Positions 15,633-24,451 of a DNA stretch of 55,956 bases are shown here, one piece after another (the stretch's first letter is position 1; each line of letters begins with the position of its first letter). The notes under the pieces were generated by a model. It saw only the letters and a list, made by a program, of their open reading frames with translations, had not been told where the DNA came from and made no database searches. A program made the translations under genes and the position numbers. Where the stretch lies: assembly GCA_037968855.1 (NCBI GenBank), contig JBBKWH010000080.1, forward strand, positions 1 to 55,956, written 5' to 3'. This DNA comes from JBBKWH01 sp037968855. GTDB taxonomy: Bacteria > Pseudomonadota > Gammaproteobacteria > Pseudomonadales > Moraxellaceae.

Positions 15633-16736
15633 ATGTTCACACCCACACTACGCACCTTACAACAACGCATGGCGCAATCGCCGCGCTTGATCAATGCACG
15701 TGATCGTCTGTTTCGGGCTGAGACCTTGATTCAAGCCGGACGGACACCGTTTCAAGTCATCCACGATGATGGTTTGGCCCGCTTACGCTACTATCCACCG
15801 TTGCCCGACTGCCCGACCCAGCACCGCATCCCGTTGGTGATTGTCTCACCCTTGGCCATTAACATGTTGGTCTACGATCTATTTGAGCAGCGCTCGTTTA
15901 TTGGTTATTTGCTATCCCAAGGCTTTGCGGTCTACCTGATTGACTGGGGTACTCCTACCCGCAAGCATGCGCGTCGTAATTTTCATAGCTATATCCTAAA
16001 AGCCCTGCCAGACATGATCAGTCACGTCCGCCAACACAGCAAAGAAGCCCAAATTTCTATGCATGGTTGGAGCATGGCCGGTATTTTTACCTTGTTATAT
16101 GCCGCTTATAGCCAAGATCCAGACATTCGTAATCTGGTCATTTTAGGCTCGCCCATCGACTCGTATGCATCGGGCAGCATTGGCCGTAATTATCGTCTTG
16201 CGGGTCGGGTGTTTCGCTGGGCCGAGCAACAGACGGGTTGGCATCCGCGCACGCTACCCGCAGGTTTATTGCACTCTGCGGGCTGGAGTAATGCGCTGGG
16301 CTTTAAATTGCTTGATCCGGTCGGCACGCTCAAAGGCCACTGGAACATGATCCGCAAACTGGATCAGCGGGAAGCGGTCGAAGCGCATGCTACGCTTGGG
16401 GCATTTTTGAACCATATGGTCGACTACCCTGGTGGTGTGAATCGCGACATGTTGCTCAAAATTTGGCTGGATAACCCACTCAAACGGGGTGAGTTTAAAC
16501 TGGGCGGCAAGACTGTTTACCTCAAAAATATTCATGCCTCGTTGCTGGCAGGCGCGGGCCTCAATGACAACTTGGTCACTGCCGATGCCGTACGTCCTCT
16601 GACGCGTTTGATTGGCTCGGACGATGTAACCTTTGCGACCATTGCTGGTGGTCACGTTGGCATGATCGGCAGCCAAGGTGCAGCAGATGAATTTTGGCCA
16701 TTATTGGCGCAATGGTTGGCCAAGCGGTCAAATTAA
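15633..16736 (+). CDS. PhaC-like alpha/beta hydrolase with serine nucleophile
   Basis: A 367-residue alpha/beta hydrolase resembling polyhydroxyalkanoate synthases. It has PLVIVSPLAINMLVYDL near the start of the fold, FAVYLIDWGTP, the nucleophile elbow HGWSMAG, and an aspartate (GLNDNLVT) and histidine (GGHVGMIGS) placed as in PhaC. In true synthases the elbow holds cysteine (G-x-C-x-G); here it is serine with Ala in place of the second Gly. It is therefore more likely an esterase, depolymerase or thioesterase than a polymerase. ATG 15633 has GGAG eight bases upstream. No phasin or granule gene is adjacent, although the thiolase-reductase module lies about 9 kb away. Confidence 0.8.
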   Translation: MFTPTLRTLQQRMAQSPRLINARDRLFRAETLIQAGRTPFQVIHDDGLARLRYYPPLPDCPTQHRIPLVIVSPLAINMLVYDLFEQRSFIGYLLSQGFAVYLIDWGTPTRKHARRNFHSYILKALPDMISHVRQHSKEAQISMHGWSMAGIFTLLYAAYSQDPDIRNLVILGSPIDSYASGSIGRNYRLAGRVFRWAEQQTGWHPRTLPAGLLHSAGWSNALGFKLLDPVGTLKGHWNMIRKLDQREAVEAHATLGAFLNHMVDYPGGVNRDMLLKIWLDNPLKRGEFKLGGKTVYLKNIHASLLAGAGLNDNLVTADAVRPLTRLIGSDDVTFATIAGGHVGMIGSQGAADEFWPLLAQWLAKRSN

Positions 16737-16845
16737 CAAGGCATGGCGTATGTCTACATTCTGATCGTCTGGCTTCAGAGTGACAACATAGCCTTGCATG
16801 CAAAGCCTTTAAACTTTTGCACTTCACGTGTGGATGAACAGAGCT

Positions 16846-17718
16846 ATGATTCAATCGGTTGCTTTTATCGGTTTGGGCGCTATGGGCTGGCGGATGGCCG
16901 CACATTTGCCCAAATCATTTAGCGATGTTCGGGTATGGAATCGTACATTTAGCAAAGCCGAACAACATGCCCAGCAATTTGGCACACAGGCTTGCACGAT
17001 TGAGCAAGCTGTACAGGCCGATGTGATTTTTTCTTGTTTGCCAGTCAGTACTGATGTTGAAGCCTTGATCGCTACCCACCCGCCCAAGTCAGGCAGCATT
17101 TGGGTCGATTGCACCAGTGGCGAGCCAGAATCAGCACGTACATTGGCTGCAAAATTGATCCAGCAAGGTGTGTACTTTTTGGATGCGCCGGTATCGGGTC
17201 AAACAGTTGGGGCCGAAAACGGCACGCTCACAGTGATGGTTGGTGGTGATCTTGATGCGCTTGAGCGCGCACGGCCAGCGATTGAACCGTTTGCCGGATT
17301 GATTCAACATGTTGGTGGTTCTGGTTCTGGCTTTGCAGTCAAAGCAGTCAACAATATGTTACTCGCGGTGAACCTCTGGGCTGCCGCCGAAGGCTTTAGC
17401 ACACTTAAAGCGCATGGCGTTGATCTACAAGGGGCATTGGCCTGTATTAACGAATCAAGCGGCAAAAGCATGGTCACCGAAACCGTCTTGCCGCAACGTG
17501 TGTTTAATCGCAGTTTTCCCAGTACCTTTGCCCTTGCGCTACTGGCCAAAGACACCGGCATTGCCTTGGATTTGGTGCATCAGGCCAAACTTCCTGCGCC
17601 AGTCTTAAGTTTGGTACAAAGCTTGATGCGTGCGGCCAGCGATACGGCCGAGGTCAATAGTGATTTTTCGGCCAGTGTAAAGTTACTAGAAGGGTGGACA
17701 GGGATTAGGTTGGAGTAA
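16846..17718 (+). CDS. NAD(P)-dependent beta-hydroxyacid dehydrogenase (3-hydroxyisobutyrate dehydrogenase family)
   Basis: A 290-residue oxidoreductase. The N-terminal Rossmann motif is FIGLGAMGWRMA, the substrate-binding block is DAPVSGQTVGAENGTLTVMVGG, and the catalytic lysine is in GFAVKAVNNMLLA. These match the MmsB/GarR/glyoxylate-reductase group, which oxidises 3-hydroxy acids or reduces semialdehydes. Residues VSGQ and KxxNN fit the family; the exact substrate is not predictable. The start at ATG 16846 lacks a strong ribosome-binding site, and an upstream in-frame ATG at 16834 is possible. Confidence 0.88.
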   Translation: MIQSVAFIGLGAMGWRMAAHLPKSFSDVRVWNRTFSKAEQHAQQFGTQACTIEQAVQADVIFSCLPVSTDVEALIATHPPKSGSIWVDCTSGEPESARTLAAKLIQQGVYFLDAPVSGQTVGAENGTLTVMVGGDLDALERARPAIEPFAGLIQHVGGSGSGFAVKAVNNMLLAVNLWAAAEGFSTLKAHGVDLQGALACINESSGKSMVTETVLPQRVFNRSFPSTFALALLAKDTGIALDLVHQAKLPAPVLSLVQSLMRAASDTAEVNSDFSASVKLLEGWTGIRLE

Positions 17719-17771
17719 TTTCAAGCCCTTTAAATCCAATCAAACACAGTCTTTTATGTCTTGTCTCTCAT

Positions 17772-17820
17772 TTGGCAGACAGTCCCTCGGCAATCACGCT
17801 GAGTCTGCTGTCTTTGCCAA
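17772..17820. other. Long imperfect hairpin in intergenic region
   Basis: TTGGCA-GACAG near 17772 pairs with CTGTC-tt-TGCCAA ending at 17820, and an inner CTC/GAG pair extends the stem. No T-run follows. It lies between the dehydrogenase stop codon and the outer-membrane protein gene and could be a 3' end structure, a leader element or a palindromic repeat. Confidence 0.5.
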
Positions 17821-17947
17821 GTAGCTCTAGTCAAACTCCAAAACAACCACTCATCTAAATCACGTCACAATGCCAAGCAAGCCACAATTTTATTGCGTAG
17901 AATCCCGCCGCCATTTGGCATTTAAATAACTGTTATTGGATAACATA

Positions 17948-18604
17948 ATGCTTAAACCTCACAACGTCGTAATCAGCGCTGCACTAATTGTTGCAACGGT
18001 TTTTACTGCTGCATTCACACATGCTGACGACACCACCACCAAACCCGCAACAGGCTTTGTGCCAAAAACCTATTTTTCCTTGGGTGGACTTAAGCTTGAT
18101 ACCGACCCAGCGCAACTCGACGGCTCTACCTATCAAGTCGATAAAGGCTTTTTGATTGGTGGCGGTGGACTACGCGCACTGCCGTATCCCAATAGCTACT
18201 GGGATTGGAGCCTATTGGTTGGCGGCAACGAAGAAAATATAGACAGTGGCACCTGTGTGACCACCAATGGTGATTATGTGGGTTGTAACTATGCCGTGAC
18301 CACCGTGGTTGCAGCTTTGCCCGTGACTGCCAATATGTACTACCCGATCAATGATAAATTCAAGGTATCTGCTGGTCTAGGTGGCAGTATCACCATGTTG
18401 TACTTTGATGCCGGCTTAGAAGCCGACGGCTATCAAAGCAAAGGCACCGACACCACATCCTCCATCACAATTACTCCCGTGCTACAAGCTGCAATGACTT
18501 ATGATCGTGTGCAGTTTAAAGTGATGCAGCAATTTAGTATTGGTAATAGCGAAACCGGCAAAGGCAGCGCGACCTTCTTTACCCTAAACTGGCTCAATAA
18601 ATAA
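17948..18604 (+). CDS. Predicted outer-membrane beta-barrel protein
   Basis: A 218-residue protein with a Sec signal peptide (hydrophobic AALIVATVFTAAF, likely cut after THA). The rest shows alternating hydrophobic strands, many glycines and aromatic residues, a two-cysteine loop (SGTCVTTNGDYVGCNY, possibly a disulfide) and a last strand ending near the C-terminus (FFTLNWLNK). This pattern fits a small outer-membrane beta-barrel, but the C-terminal residue is Lys rather than Phe. Function unknown; it is probably a family restricted to this lineage. Start ATG 17948 follows TTGGATAAC. Confidence 0.65.
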   Translation: MLKPHNVVISAALIVATVFTAAFTHADDTTTKPATGFVPKTYFSLGGLKLDTDPAQLDGSTYQVDKGFLIGGGGLRALPYPNSYWDWSLLVGGNEENIDSGTCVTTNGDYVGCNYAVTTVVAALPVTANMYYPINDKFKVSAGLGGSITMLYFDAGLEADGYQSKGTDTTSSITITPVLQAAMTYDRVQFKVMQQFSIGNSETGKGSATFFTLNWLNK

Positions 18605-18655
18605 CGCTAAACACACATTTGCGCCTGACCATATCGGGCGTAAATACCCATCATC

Positions 18656-19576
18656 TCAATCGCAATAGATCGACAACGATAACGTATAGGTCTGCCCTGC
18701 CTGCAAGCTCACCACATCGTCCATCACATTGGCCGTTTCTACACAAAACATCCGCTGCCAAGCATCACTGGCGCATTGGCTTAAACGCGCCGACTTGTCT
18801 ACCCACGGGTTCCAGACCACCGCACTGTTGCTATTACTCTGCAAGACCATTTTACGCGTTGGCGTGACCAGTCGTTGCACGCCGTTGGCCTGATAGACTC
18901 GGTCAGTTTCTGCGCCAAAGCGAATCGGGCCGTGTTGCACCTGCTGTTGCCAATCTTGTAAGGCATCGGCATAGACAAAACCATCAAAGCCCAGAATCGA
19001 CGTGTGATGAATATCGGTGGTTGAAAAATAGCTATGCAATGCTTGTGAAAACGTGATCGGCTGCGCGCCCGCCTGTGTGGTCAGCTCAACCGTCAATGCC
19101 GCTGCGGAGAGCCGAAAGATCACCTCAAGCCGACTATCTGCCAACCAACCCGAATTCTGCATCATAGGTAATGCCAAATGTAGGCTGACCTGTTGCCCAG
19201 ACTCTTGCATCGACTCCTGCACCGCCAGCAACTGCCAGACGCTCACCCGCGCAAAGCCATGTGCCGATGCCGTAGTCGGATCTGCAATATGCTGCTGCAC
19301 TGACGCTGGATTATCGTGTGCATTGCCAAACCACGGCCAGCAAATCGGCATGCCACCTCGTACCGCCACACCCGTTTGATATAGCGCTTGCTCGCTCAGC
19401 CACAACCAATTGTCCTGACCCGTCGGCGCAAAATGCAATAACTGCGCACCTTGCAACAATAGATCAGCACTGAATAAGGGATGGCGAATCTCTAGACAAT
19501 CCAACTCACCACGCTTAGACCACTGGCTGTATTGGCAATCACGCAGCGCATCGTATTGACTTAATGATTCATTCAC
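18656..19576 (-). CDS. D-hexose-6-phosphate mutarotase (YeaD family)
   Basis: A 306-residue aldose-1-epimerase-fold protein. YeaD-type landmarks are RGGMPICWPWFG, the ASAHGFARVS segment with the catalytic His, the SQALHSYF segment with the second His, and FCVETANV near the end with the catalytic Glu region. The family interconverts alpha and beta anomers of glucose-6-phosphate and related sugars in the cytoplasm. It stands alone, converging with the outer-membrane protein gene and divergent from the HIT gene. Length is normal for the family. Confidence 0.9.
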   Translation of the reverse strand: MNESLSQYDALRDCQYSQWSKRGELDCLEIRHPLFSADLLLQGAQLLHFAPTGQDNWLWLSEQALYQTGVAVRGGMPICWPWFGNAHDNPASVQQHIADPTTASAHGFARVSVWQLLAVQESMQESGQQVSLHLALPMMQNSGWLADSRLEVIFRLSAAALTVELTTQAGAQPITFSQALHSYFSTTDIHHTSILGFDGFVYADALQDWQQQVQHGPIRFGAETDRVYQANGVQRLVTPTRKMVLQSNSNSAVVWNPWVDKSARLSQCASDAWQRMFCVETANVMDDVVSLQAGQTYTLSLSIYCD

Positions 19577-19677
19577 AGCGTATCCTCACTCATTAATCCC
19601 ATTCACCTCTTTGCAATAGCCTGCTACGCTCGGCGGTGACAGACCTTTTTTATCGCTGCTCAATCAGGATGCTGACC

Positions 19678-20097
19678 ATGTCTTACAATGATCAAAACAT
19701 TTTTGCCAAAATTTTGCGTGGCGATTTGCCGTGTATCAAAGTCTACGAAGACGATCACACCTTGGCCTTTATGGACATCATGCCGCAAGCCGCTGGCCAT
19801 ACCTTAGTGATTCCCAAAGCACACGCCGAAACCTTGCTTGACCTTGCACCAGATGCCGCAGCCCACCTGATCCAAACCGTGCAAAAAGTCGCTGCCGCCG
19901 TTAAAACCGCCATGAAGACCGACGGCGTGGTGCTGATGCAACTCAATGGCGCAGCAGCCGGTCAAACCGTCCCGCATATTCACTTTCATGTGATTGCAGG
20001 GTCGATTATGGATCTACGCAACGCACATGCCCAACAAATGGGTGATCAAGCGCAAATTACCGCTTATGCCGAAAAAATCCGTGCCGCGCTAGGCTAA
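19678..20097 (+). CDS. HIT family protein (HinT-like nucleotide hydrolase)
   Basis: A 139-residue histidine-triad protein. The HIT motif QTVPHIHFHVI holds the catalytic histidines; the N-terminal FAKILRGDLPC-x-KVYED and the FMDIMPQAAGHTLVIPK block match the HinT group. Such enzymes hydrolyse AMP-lysine, AMP-NH2 and similar phosphoramidates. ATG 19678 has AGGA nine bases upstream and gives the usual start. A shared terminator separates it from the convergent tsaD. Confidence 0.93.
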   Translation: MSYNDQNIFAKILRGDLPCIKVYEDDHTLAFMDIMPQAAGHTLVIPKAHAETLLDLAPDAAAHLIQTVQKVAAAVKTAMKTDGVVLMQLNGAAAGQTVPHIHFHVIAGSIMDLRNAHAQQMGDQAQITAYAEKIRAALG

Positions 20098-20131
20098 ATC
20101 ACGAACCACACTCATCCAAAGACCAATCCAT

Positions 20132-20163
20132 AAAAAAGCCTCTGATCACACAGAGGCTTTTTT
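20132..20163. terminator. Bidirectional terminator between HIT gene and tsaD
   Basis: AAAAAAGCCTCTG-atcaca-CAGAGGCTTTTTT is a perfect inverted repeat with A-run and T-run on both sides, so it can end both convergent transcripts. Confidence 0.93.
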
Positions 20164-20179
20164 GTACTCACCCAATCCA

Positions 20180-21187
20180 TCAAGGTGCATTTAAATCCGT
20201 CATCGGCCAGCGCGGTGTGGTACTGACCGCCAAGCCATCTGACTGGCCGTTTTTCAGGCGCTGCCAACCGGCAAAGGCAATCATCGCGCCGTTATCGGTA
20301 CATAACGCTGGCTCGGCGTAATACACCTCGGCACGAATTTTTTTTAGGTCTTGTTCCAGTTGCTCACGCAGTTTTTTGTTGGCACTGACCCCACCGGCAA
20401 TCACCAAGCGCTTCATGCCAGTTTGCTTTAAGGCACGGATACATTTTTTGCTTAAGGTATCCACCATGGCATGCTGAAAACTCGCGGCCAAATCTGCCTC
20501 ACGGCCTTGACCTTGTCCCTTTAGATAATGGGTGCGCACAGCGGTTTTCATCCCACTAAACGAAAACTGTAAGCCTTGATGCATCATCGGACGCGGCAGA
20601 TCAAAGGCCAGCGGATCGCCTTGCTCGGCCAGTTTGGCCACATTCGGCCCACCGGGGTACGGCAAGCCCATCATCTTGGCGACCTTATCAAAGGCCTCGC
20701 CAGCGGCATCATCAATCGACTCGCCAAGCAACTCGTACTGGCCAATGCCATGCGCAGCCATCAACTGACTATGTCCACCCGACACCAACAAGGCCACAAA
20801 AGGAAATTCCGGCGGTTTTTTGGACAGTAACGGTGCCAGCAAATGCCCTTCCATGTGATGCACACCAATCGCGGGGATTTTTAAGGCATAGGCCAAACTA
20901 CGACCAAACAACGCGCCGGTCATCAATGCCCCCATCAACCCCGGCCCACGGGTATAGGCCACCGCATCAATTTCAGTCTTTTTGCAGCCGGTTTGCGCCA
21001 ATAACTCCTCTAATAAAGGAATCATTTTGCGCACATGGTCGCGCGAGGCCAATTCTGGCACCACGCCGCCATACTCAGCATGCAGTGCGATTTGGCTATA
21101 GAGCACTTGCCCCATCAGCCCTTGTTCGCTATCAAACAGCGCAAGGCCGGTTTCATCACAGGATGTTTCTAGACCTAAAACCCGCAT
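20180..21187 (-). CDS. tsaD: tRNA N6-adenosine threonylcarbamoyltransferase
   Basis: A 335-residue essential enzyme that transfers threonylcarbamoyl to A37 of tRNAs reading ANN codons, together with TsaB and TsaE. It begins MRVLGLETSCDETGLA; the metal-binding HxxxH is H111-MEG-H115, followed by LLVSGGHSQL and PGGPNVAKLA, with VIAGGVSANKKLR near the end. Length is that of the bacterial family. It is divergent from rpsU, the same arrangement as in E. coli and Pseudomonas (the tsaD/rpsU macromolecular-synthesis region). Confidence 0.97.
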   Translation of the reverse strand: MRVLGLETSCDETGLALFDSEQGLMGQVLYSQIALHAEYGGVVPELASRDHVRKMIPLLEELLAQTGCKKTEIDAVAYTRGPGLMGALMTGALFGRSLAYALKIPAIGVHHMEGHLLAPLLSKKPPEFPFVALLVSGGHSQLMAAHGIGQYELLGESIDDAAGEAFDKVAKMMGLPYPGGPNVAKLAEQGDPLAFDLPRPMMHQGLQFSFSGMKTAVRTHYLKGQGQGREADLAASFQHAMVDTLSKKCIRALKQTGMKRLVIAGGVSANKKLREQLEQDLKKIRAEVYYAEPALCTDNGAMIAFAGWQRLKNGQSDGLAVSTTPRWPMTDLNAP

Positions 21188-21294
21188 GAATAAACACCTT
21201 TTTTATCTCAATCAACGCAAGCATTGGCCGCAACGCCCATCTTAAAGCATCGCACACCACAACATACATCACGACAGAAAACAAACACACAGGC

Positions 21295-21323
21295 TTGCCG
21301 GATGTTTTGACTGCGCGTAGAAT
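21295..21323 (+). promoter_or_regulatory. Sigma-70 type promoter of rpsU
   Basis: TTGCCG (21295-21300), a 17-base spacer and TAGAAT (21318-21323) form a good housekeeping promoter about 58 bases upstream of the rpsU start codon. Confidence 0.65.
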
Positions 21324-21381
21324 GTCGCACTTTAGTCTGTCTGGCAAACACAGACACCCCATTTTCTTCCGAGGAATGTAC

Positions 21382-21597
21382 ATGCCACAAGTTAAGTTGA
21401 AAGAAGGCGAGCCGGTCGACGTCGCGATCCGTCGCTTTAAGCGTTCATGCGAAAAAGCCGGTGTATTGGCTGACGTGCGTAAGCGCGAGTTCTACGAAAA
21501 ACCAACCCAAGAACGCAAGCGCAAGAAAGCTGCTGCGGTAAAACGCTATGCCAAAAAACTGGCTCGCGAATCCGTACGCACCACTCGTCTGTACTAA
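21382..21597 (+). CDS. rpsU: 30S ribosomal protein S21
   Basis: A 71-residue, very basic protein of the small ribosomal subunit. It starts MPQVKLKEGEPVDVAIRRFK and ends in the usual arginine- and lysine-rich helix (KRKKAAAVKRYAKKLARES). GAGGAA lies seven bases before ATG 21382. It leads an rpsU-yqeY unit; a small gap of 16 bases separates it from yqeY. Confidence 0.98.
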   Translation: MPQVKLKEGEPVDVAIRRFKRSCEKAGVLADVRKREFYEKPTQERKRKKAAAVKRYAKKLARESVRTTRLY

Positions 21598-21613
21598 TTG
21601 AGCGCGGCTAAAC

Positions 21614-22063
21614 ATGACTGACCTTAAAACCCGTCTTGGCGACACCCTAAAAACTGCAATGCGTGAGCGGCAGTCGGATCGCGTGATGGTGTTACGGGGC
21701 GTTCAGGCCGCCATCAAACAGATCGAAGTCGACACCCGTGAGTCCCTAGATGACGCACAGGTGTTGGCGGTGATCGAAAAGCAGCTTAAACAACGCCGCG
21801 AATCGATCAACGCGTATACCAACGCCAATCGCCCTGATTTGGCTGATAAAGAACAATTTGAAGCCAACGTGATCAGCGAGTTTTTGCCCGCTGCGCTCAC
21901 TGACGACGAATTAAATGCCATGATCGACACCGAGATCAGCACGCAAGGTGCGACCTCGATCCGCGATATGGGTAAAGTGATGAATGCCCTACGCCCACAG
22001 ATCATGGGTAAAGCCGACGCTGGCGATGTGTCCAAGCGGATCAAAGCTCGCCTCAGCGCTTAA
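21614..22063 (+). CDS. yqeY: GatB/YqeY domain protein
   Basis: A 149-residue all-helical protein of the YqeY family, related to the C-terminal domain of the amidotransferase subunit GatB. Typical blocks are LKTAMRERQSDRVMVLRGVQAAIKQ with IEVDTRE, KQLKQRRESINAY, and the SIRDMGKVMNALRP end. Its role is presumed to lie in tRNA-related metabolism but is not firmly known. Placement directly after rpsU is conserved in many proteobacteria. Confidence 0.93.
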   Translation: MTDLKTRLGDTLKTAMRERQSDRVMVLRGVQAAIKQIEVDTRESLDDAQVLAVIEKQLKQRRESINAYTNANRPDLADKEQFEANVISEFLPAALTDDELNAMIDTEISTQGATSIRDMGKVMNALRPQIMGKADAGDVSKRIKARLSA

Positions 22064-22167
22064 TCAGCAGCAAATATATTCACCCTTAAAACGCCTGACC
22101 AGCAAGCATCAACACCATACGATGTTGTGTCTGTTGAGTGTATTCGGCTACCCGTCTTAACATTGAT

Positions 22168-23721
22168 TTAACCCAGCTTGACCTTTCGCTCTTCTCGCAT
22201 GGTGTTTAGCCTTTGGCTAATTTTGGCATATAACCAACCACCCGTACGCGCCAAGGTCTGCGCCCGCTCAAGCGACACAATGCCATCGTCTACCTGCCCA
22301 CTCCAAAACTGGCTTTCGGCCCGATAACGCAGCACCGAGATGGCTTTATCTGGCGTGTCATCTGGCAATCTGCTGGCTGCGCTATACAGCAACTGCCAAA
22401 TCATCAGATCAGTGGGTGAATCACGGCTTAAATCCTGCAACAAGTCAATGGCTTGCGGTGACTGTTGCTGGTCTATCCATGCCCGCACCATCAATAATGC
22501 CAGTGGCTTTGATGTGGGTGTTAATCGGTAGACAGGCTCAATAATCGCCAATGCGGCTTGCGGTTTGCCATCATCAAGCTCGACCTCGGCGGCAATCAGC
22601 GGCAGTAACGACCATGTCGGATGTGCCTTTTGCAAGCGACCTAACAATGCTCGCGCCTCATGAAAGCGACCATTTAAGCGATACAGGGTCGCCAACGTGG
22701 TCGCCGCCACATCATCACGCTCGGCCAGCACCCGCACGCTATTGATGCTCAACTGACCACTTAAGGCATTGATCTGGCCTTGCAACAAACGAAAATGCGT
22801 CAGCTCGGCTGGGGTCGGCGCTTGCGCCTTAAATTGGGCTGCCCGCAAATTGGCCTCGCTGGTACGCTCTAAGGTCAACGGATGAGTCAGCACAAAGTCT
22901 GGCAAAAAACCGTGATTACCATTACTCCGCTGCATAATGTCAAAAAAATCCGGCATCCCTTGTGGCGCAAATCCCGCTGCACGCATCAGTTGCATGCCCA
23001 CGCGATCTGCTTCGCGCTCTTGGTCACGGCTATAAGACAACTGCTGGCTAATCGCTGCCGCCTGACTGCCCGTCATCACCGCAGCACCCGCATCACTGTC
23101 TTGCTTAGCCAGCAAGATCCCCGCCACCATGCCACCTAGCGACAACCACTTGTTATTGCGCAAATCAAACTGCCGACGACAAAAATGCCGCTGACTGACA
23201 TGCGCGACCTCATGGGCCAATACACCTGCGACCTCATCCATCGACTCGGCCTGTGCAATCAAACCGCTATACACCGCCACCAGTCCACCCGGTGTGGCAA
23301 AGGCGTTGATCTGTGGATCACGAATCAACAATAACGCCACAGGTTTTTTTAAGCCTGCTTGGGCGCTAATACGGGTAAATACCCGTGCAAGTTCTTCTTG
23401 CACCCATGGGTCATTGAGCAATGGGGCAGTTCGGCGTAATTCACGTAAGATCGCCTCGCCTTGCTGTTGCTCCTCGTGCTGCTCCAGCAAACTTGGCCCG
23501 CCACCCATGGTTGGCAAGCCTAACGACACCGAGTCAGTCGCACGCTCAAAGGTTGTTCCAGTTAGCAAACTGGGATCGACCACTGACCATGCCGGACGCA
23601 TCGACAAGGTACAGACCAACAGCACAGTCAAGCCTATGCCAGTTCGCCATACGCTGAGTGGTTGGCTGCTTGCTAATAAAAGCTGAAATCGTCGCGTGTG
23701 CTGTGCCGCCATCATGGTCAT
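22168..23721 (-). CDS. Periplasmic M48 metalloprotease with TPR repeats (BepA/YfgC-like)
   Basis: A 517-residue protein. A hydrophobic signal segment (TGIGLTVLLVCTLS, ending RPAWS) is followed by an M48 peptidase domain with the zinc motif LAHEVAHVSQRH and the third ligand in the YSRDQEREADRVGMQLM stretch. The C-terminal half is made of TPR-like helices (LATLYRLNGRFHEARALLG and following). BepA degrades or assists stalled LptD and other outer-membrane proteins in the periplasm. The region ahead of the signal peptide is unusually long (about 28 residues), so the true start may be a downstream methionine. Confidence 0.88.
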   Translation of the reverse strand: MTMMAAQHTRRFQLLLASSQPLSVWRTGIGLTVLLVCTLSMRPAWSVVDPSLLTGTTFERATDSVSLGLPTMGGGPSLLEQHEEQQQGEAILRELRRTAPLLNDPWVQEELARVFTRISAQAGLKKPVALLLIRDPQINAFATPGGLVAVYSGLIAQAESMDEVAGVLAHEVAHVSQRHFCRRQFDLRNNKWLSLGGMVAGILLAKQDSDAGAAVMTGSQAAAISQQLSYSRDQEREADRVGMQLMRAAGFAPQGMPDFFDIMQRSNGNHGFLPDFVLTHPLTLERTSEANLRAAQFKAQAPTPAELTHFRLLQGQINALSGQLSINSVRVLAERDDVAATTLATLYRLNGRFHEARALLGRLQKAHPTWSLLPLIAAEVELDDGKPQAALAIIEPVYRLTPTSKPLALLMVRAWIDQQQSPQAIDLLQDLSRDSPTDLMIWQLLYSAASRLPDDTPDKAISVLRYRAESQFWSGQVDDGIVSLERAQTLARTGGWLYAKISQRLNTMREERKVKLG

Positions 23722-23985
23722 GTTGCGTTACGTTTTAGCCAGATCAGCAAAAGTATGCCAGCCCGTCATCCACCAATGGTGTGCTAAAATTGCAATGCGT
23801 AGATGGTTTTGTTCAATCATGTATCGGCAAGGCCATCTTCAATTGGTTATCTCATTGTTTTATGAGTAAGATTGATGCGCTAAAATCAAGCGCTGATGAG
23901 GTCTAATCGACACAATGCAGCACATCATCATGCATCACCTCATCTCGATCTCAATCATGGTTATTTTTTGGAATCTCACGTTGTC

Positions 23986-24252
23986 ATGTCTAGCACCGAC
24001 ACGCTTGCACCCAATACCCCTCCCGAACATCTGGTTGATGCGCGTGGGTTAAACTGTCCTTTACCATTGTTAAGACTACGTCAGGCGCTGCATCAACGCG
24101 CGATTGGCGATCAGCTCCGTTTGCTGACCACCGATCCGATCAGCCAGCAAGATATTCGGCGTTATTGTGAGTTATCAGGTCAGATATTATTGGCAGCTTG
24201 GGCTGATCCAGCGCACGGTTTTTTTGGCTTTGACCTGCAAAAAACCCATTAG
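23986..24252 (+). CDS. TusA-family sulfur carrier protein
   Basis: An 88-residue protein with the family signature VDARGLNCPLPLLRLRQAL, including the sulfur-carrying cysteine in a CPLP motif. The C-terminal part (LLTTDPISQQDIRRYCELSG) also matches. TusA-like proteins relay persulfide sulfur, for example for tRNA 2-thiouridine or molybdopterin synthesis. ATG 23986 gives the usual length; a ribosome-binding site is not obvious. It lies between the BepA-like gene (divergent) and rpoH (same strand). Confidence 0.9.
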   Translation: MSSTDTLAPNTPPEHLVDARGLNCPLPLLRLRQALHQRAIGDQLRLLTTDPISQQDIRRYCELSGQILLAAWADPAHGFFGFDLQKTH

Positions 24253-24418
24253 TACAAACCACCTTAAATCGCCGTTGATGCACAATTTCCACCTGTTTGA
24301 ATGCAAATGCTCACAGCCTGACTACAGAATCGGCTGGCTCGACATGCTAAAACAGAACCTATTGATTGATCCGTCTGACCATGTGACACAATTGGGTGAT
24401 CCATGTAGCAGACCGCGT

Positions 24419-24445
24419 AACTGGCCGTTTGCCAGTTCAAAGGAG
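24419..24445 (+). promoter_or_regulatory. Leader hairpin abutting the rpoH ribosome-binding site
   Basis: AACTGGC-cgttt-GCCAGTT (24419-24437) is a perfect 7-bp stem with a 5-base loop, and the strong ribosome-binding site AAAGGAG (24439-24445) begins two bases after it. A structure this close could influence ribosome access. RpoH translation is controlled by leader RNA structure in E. coli, but this element itself is untested. Confidence 0.5.
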
Positions 24446-24451
24446 TTTTCC

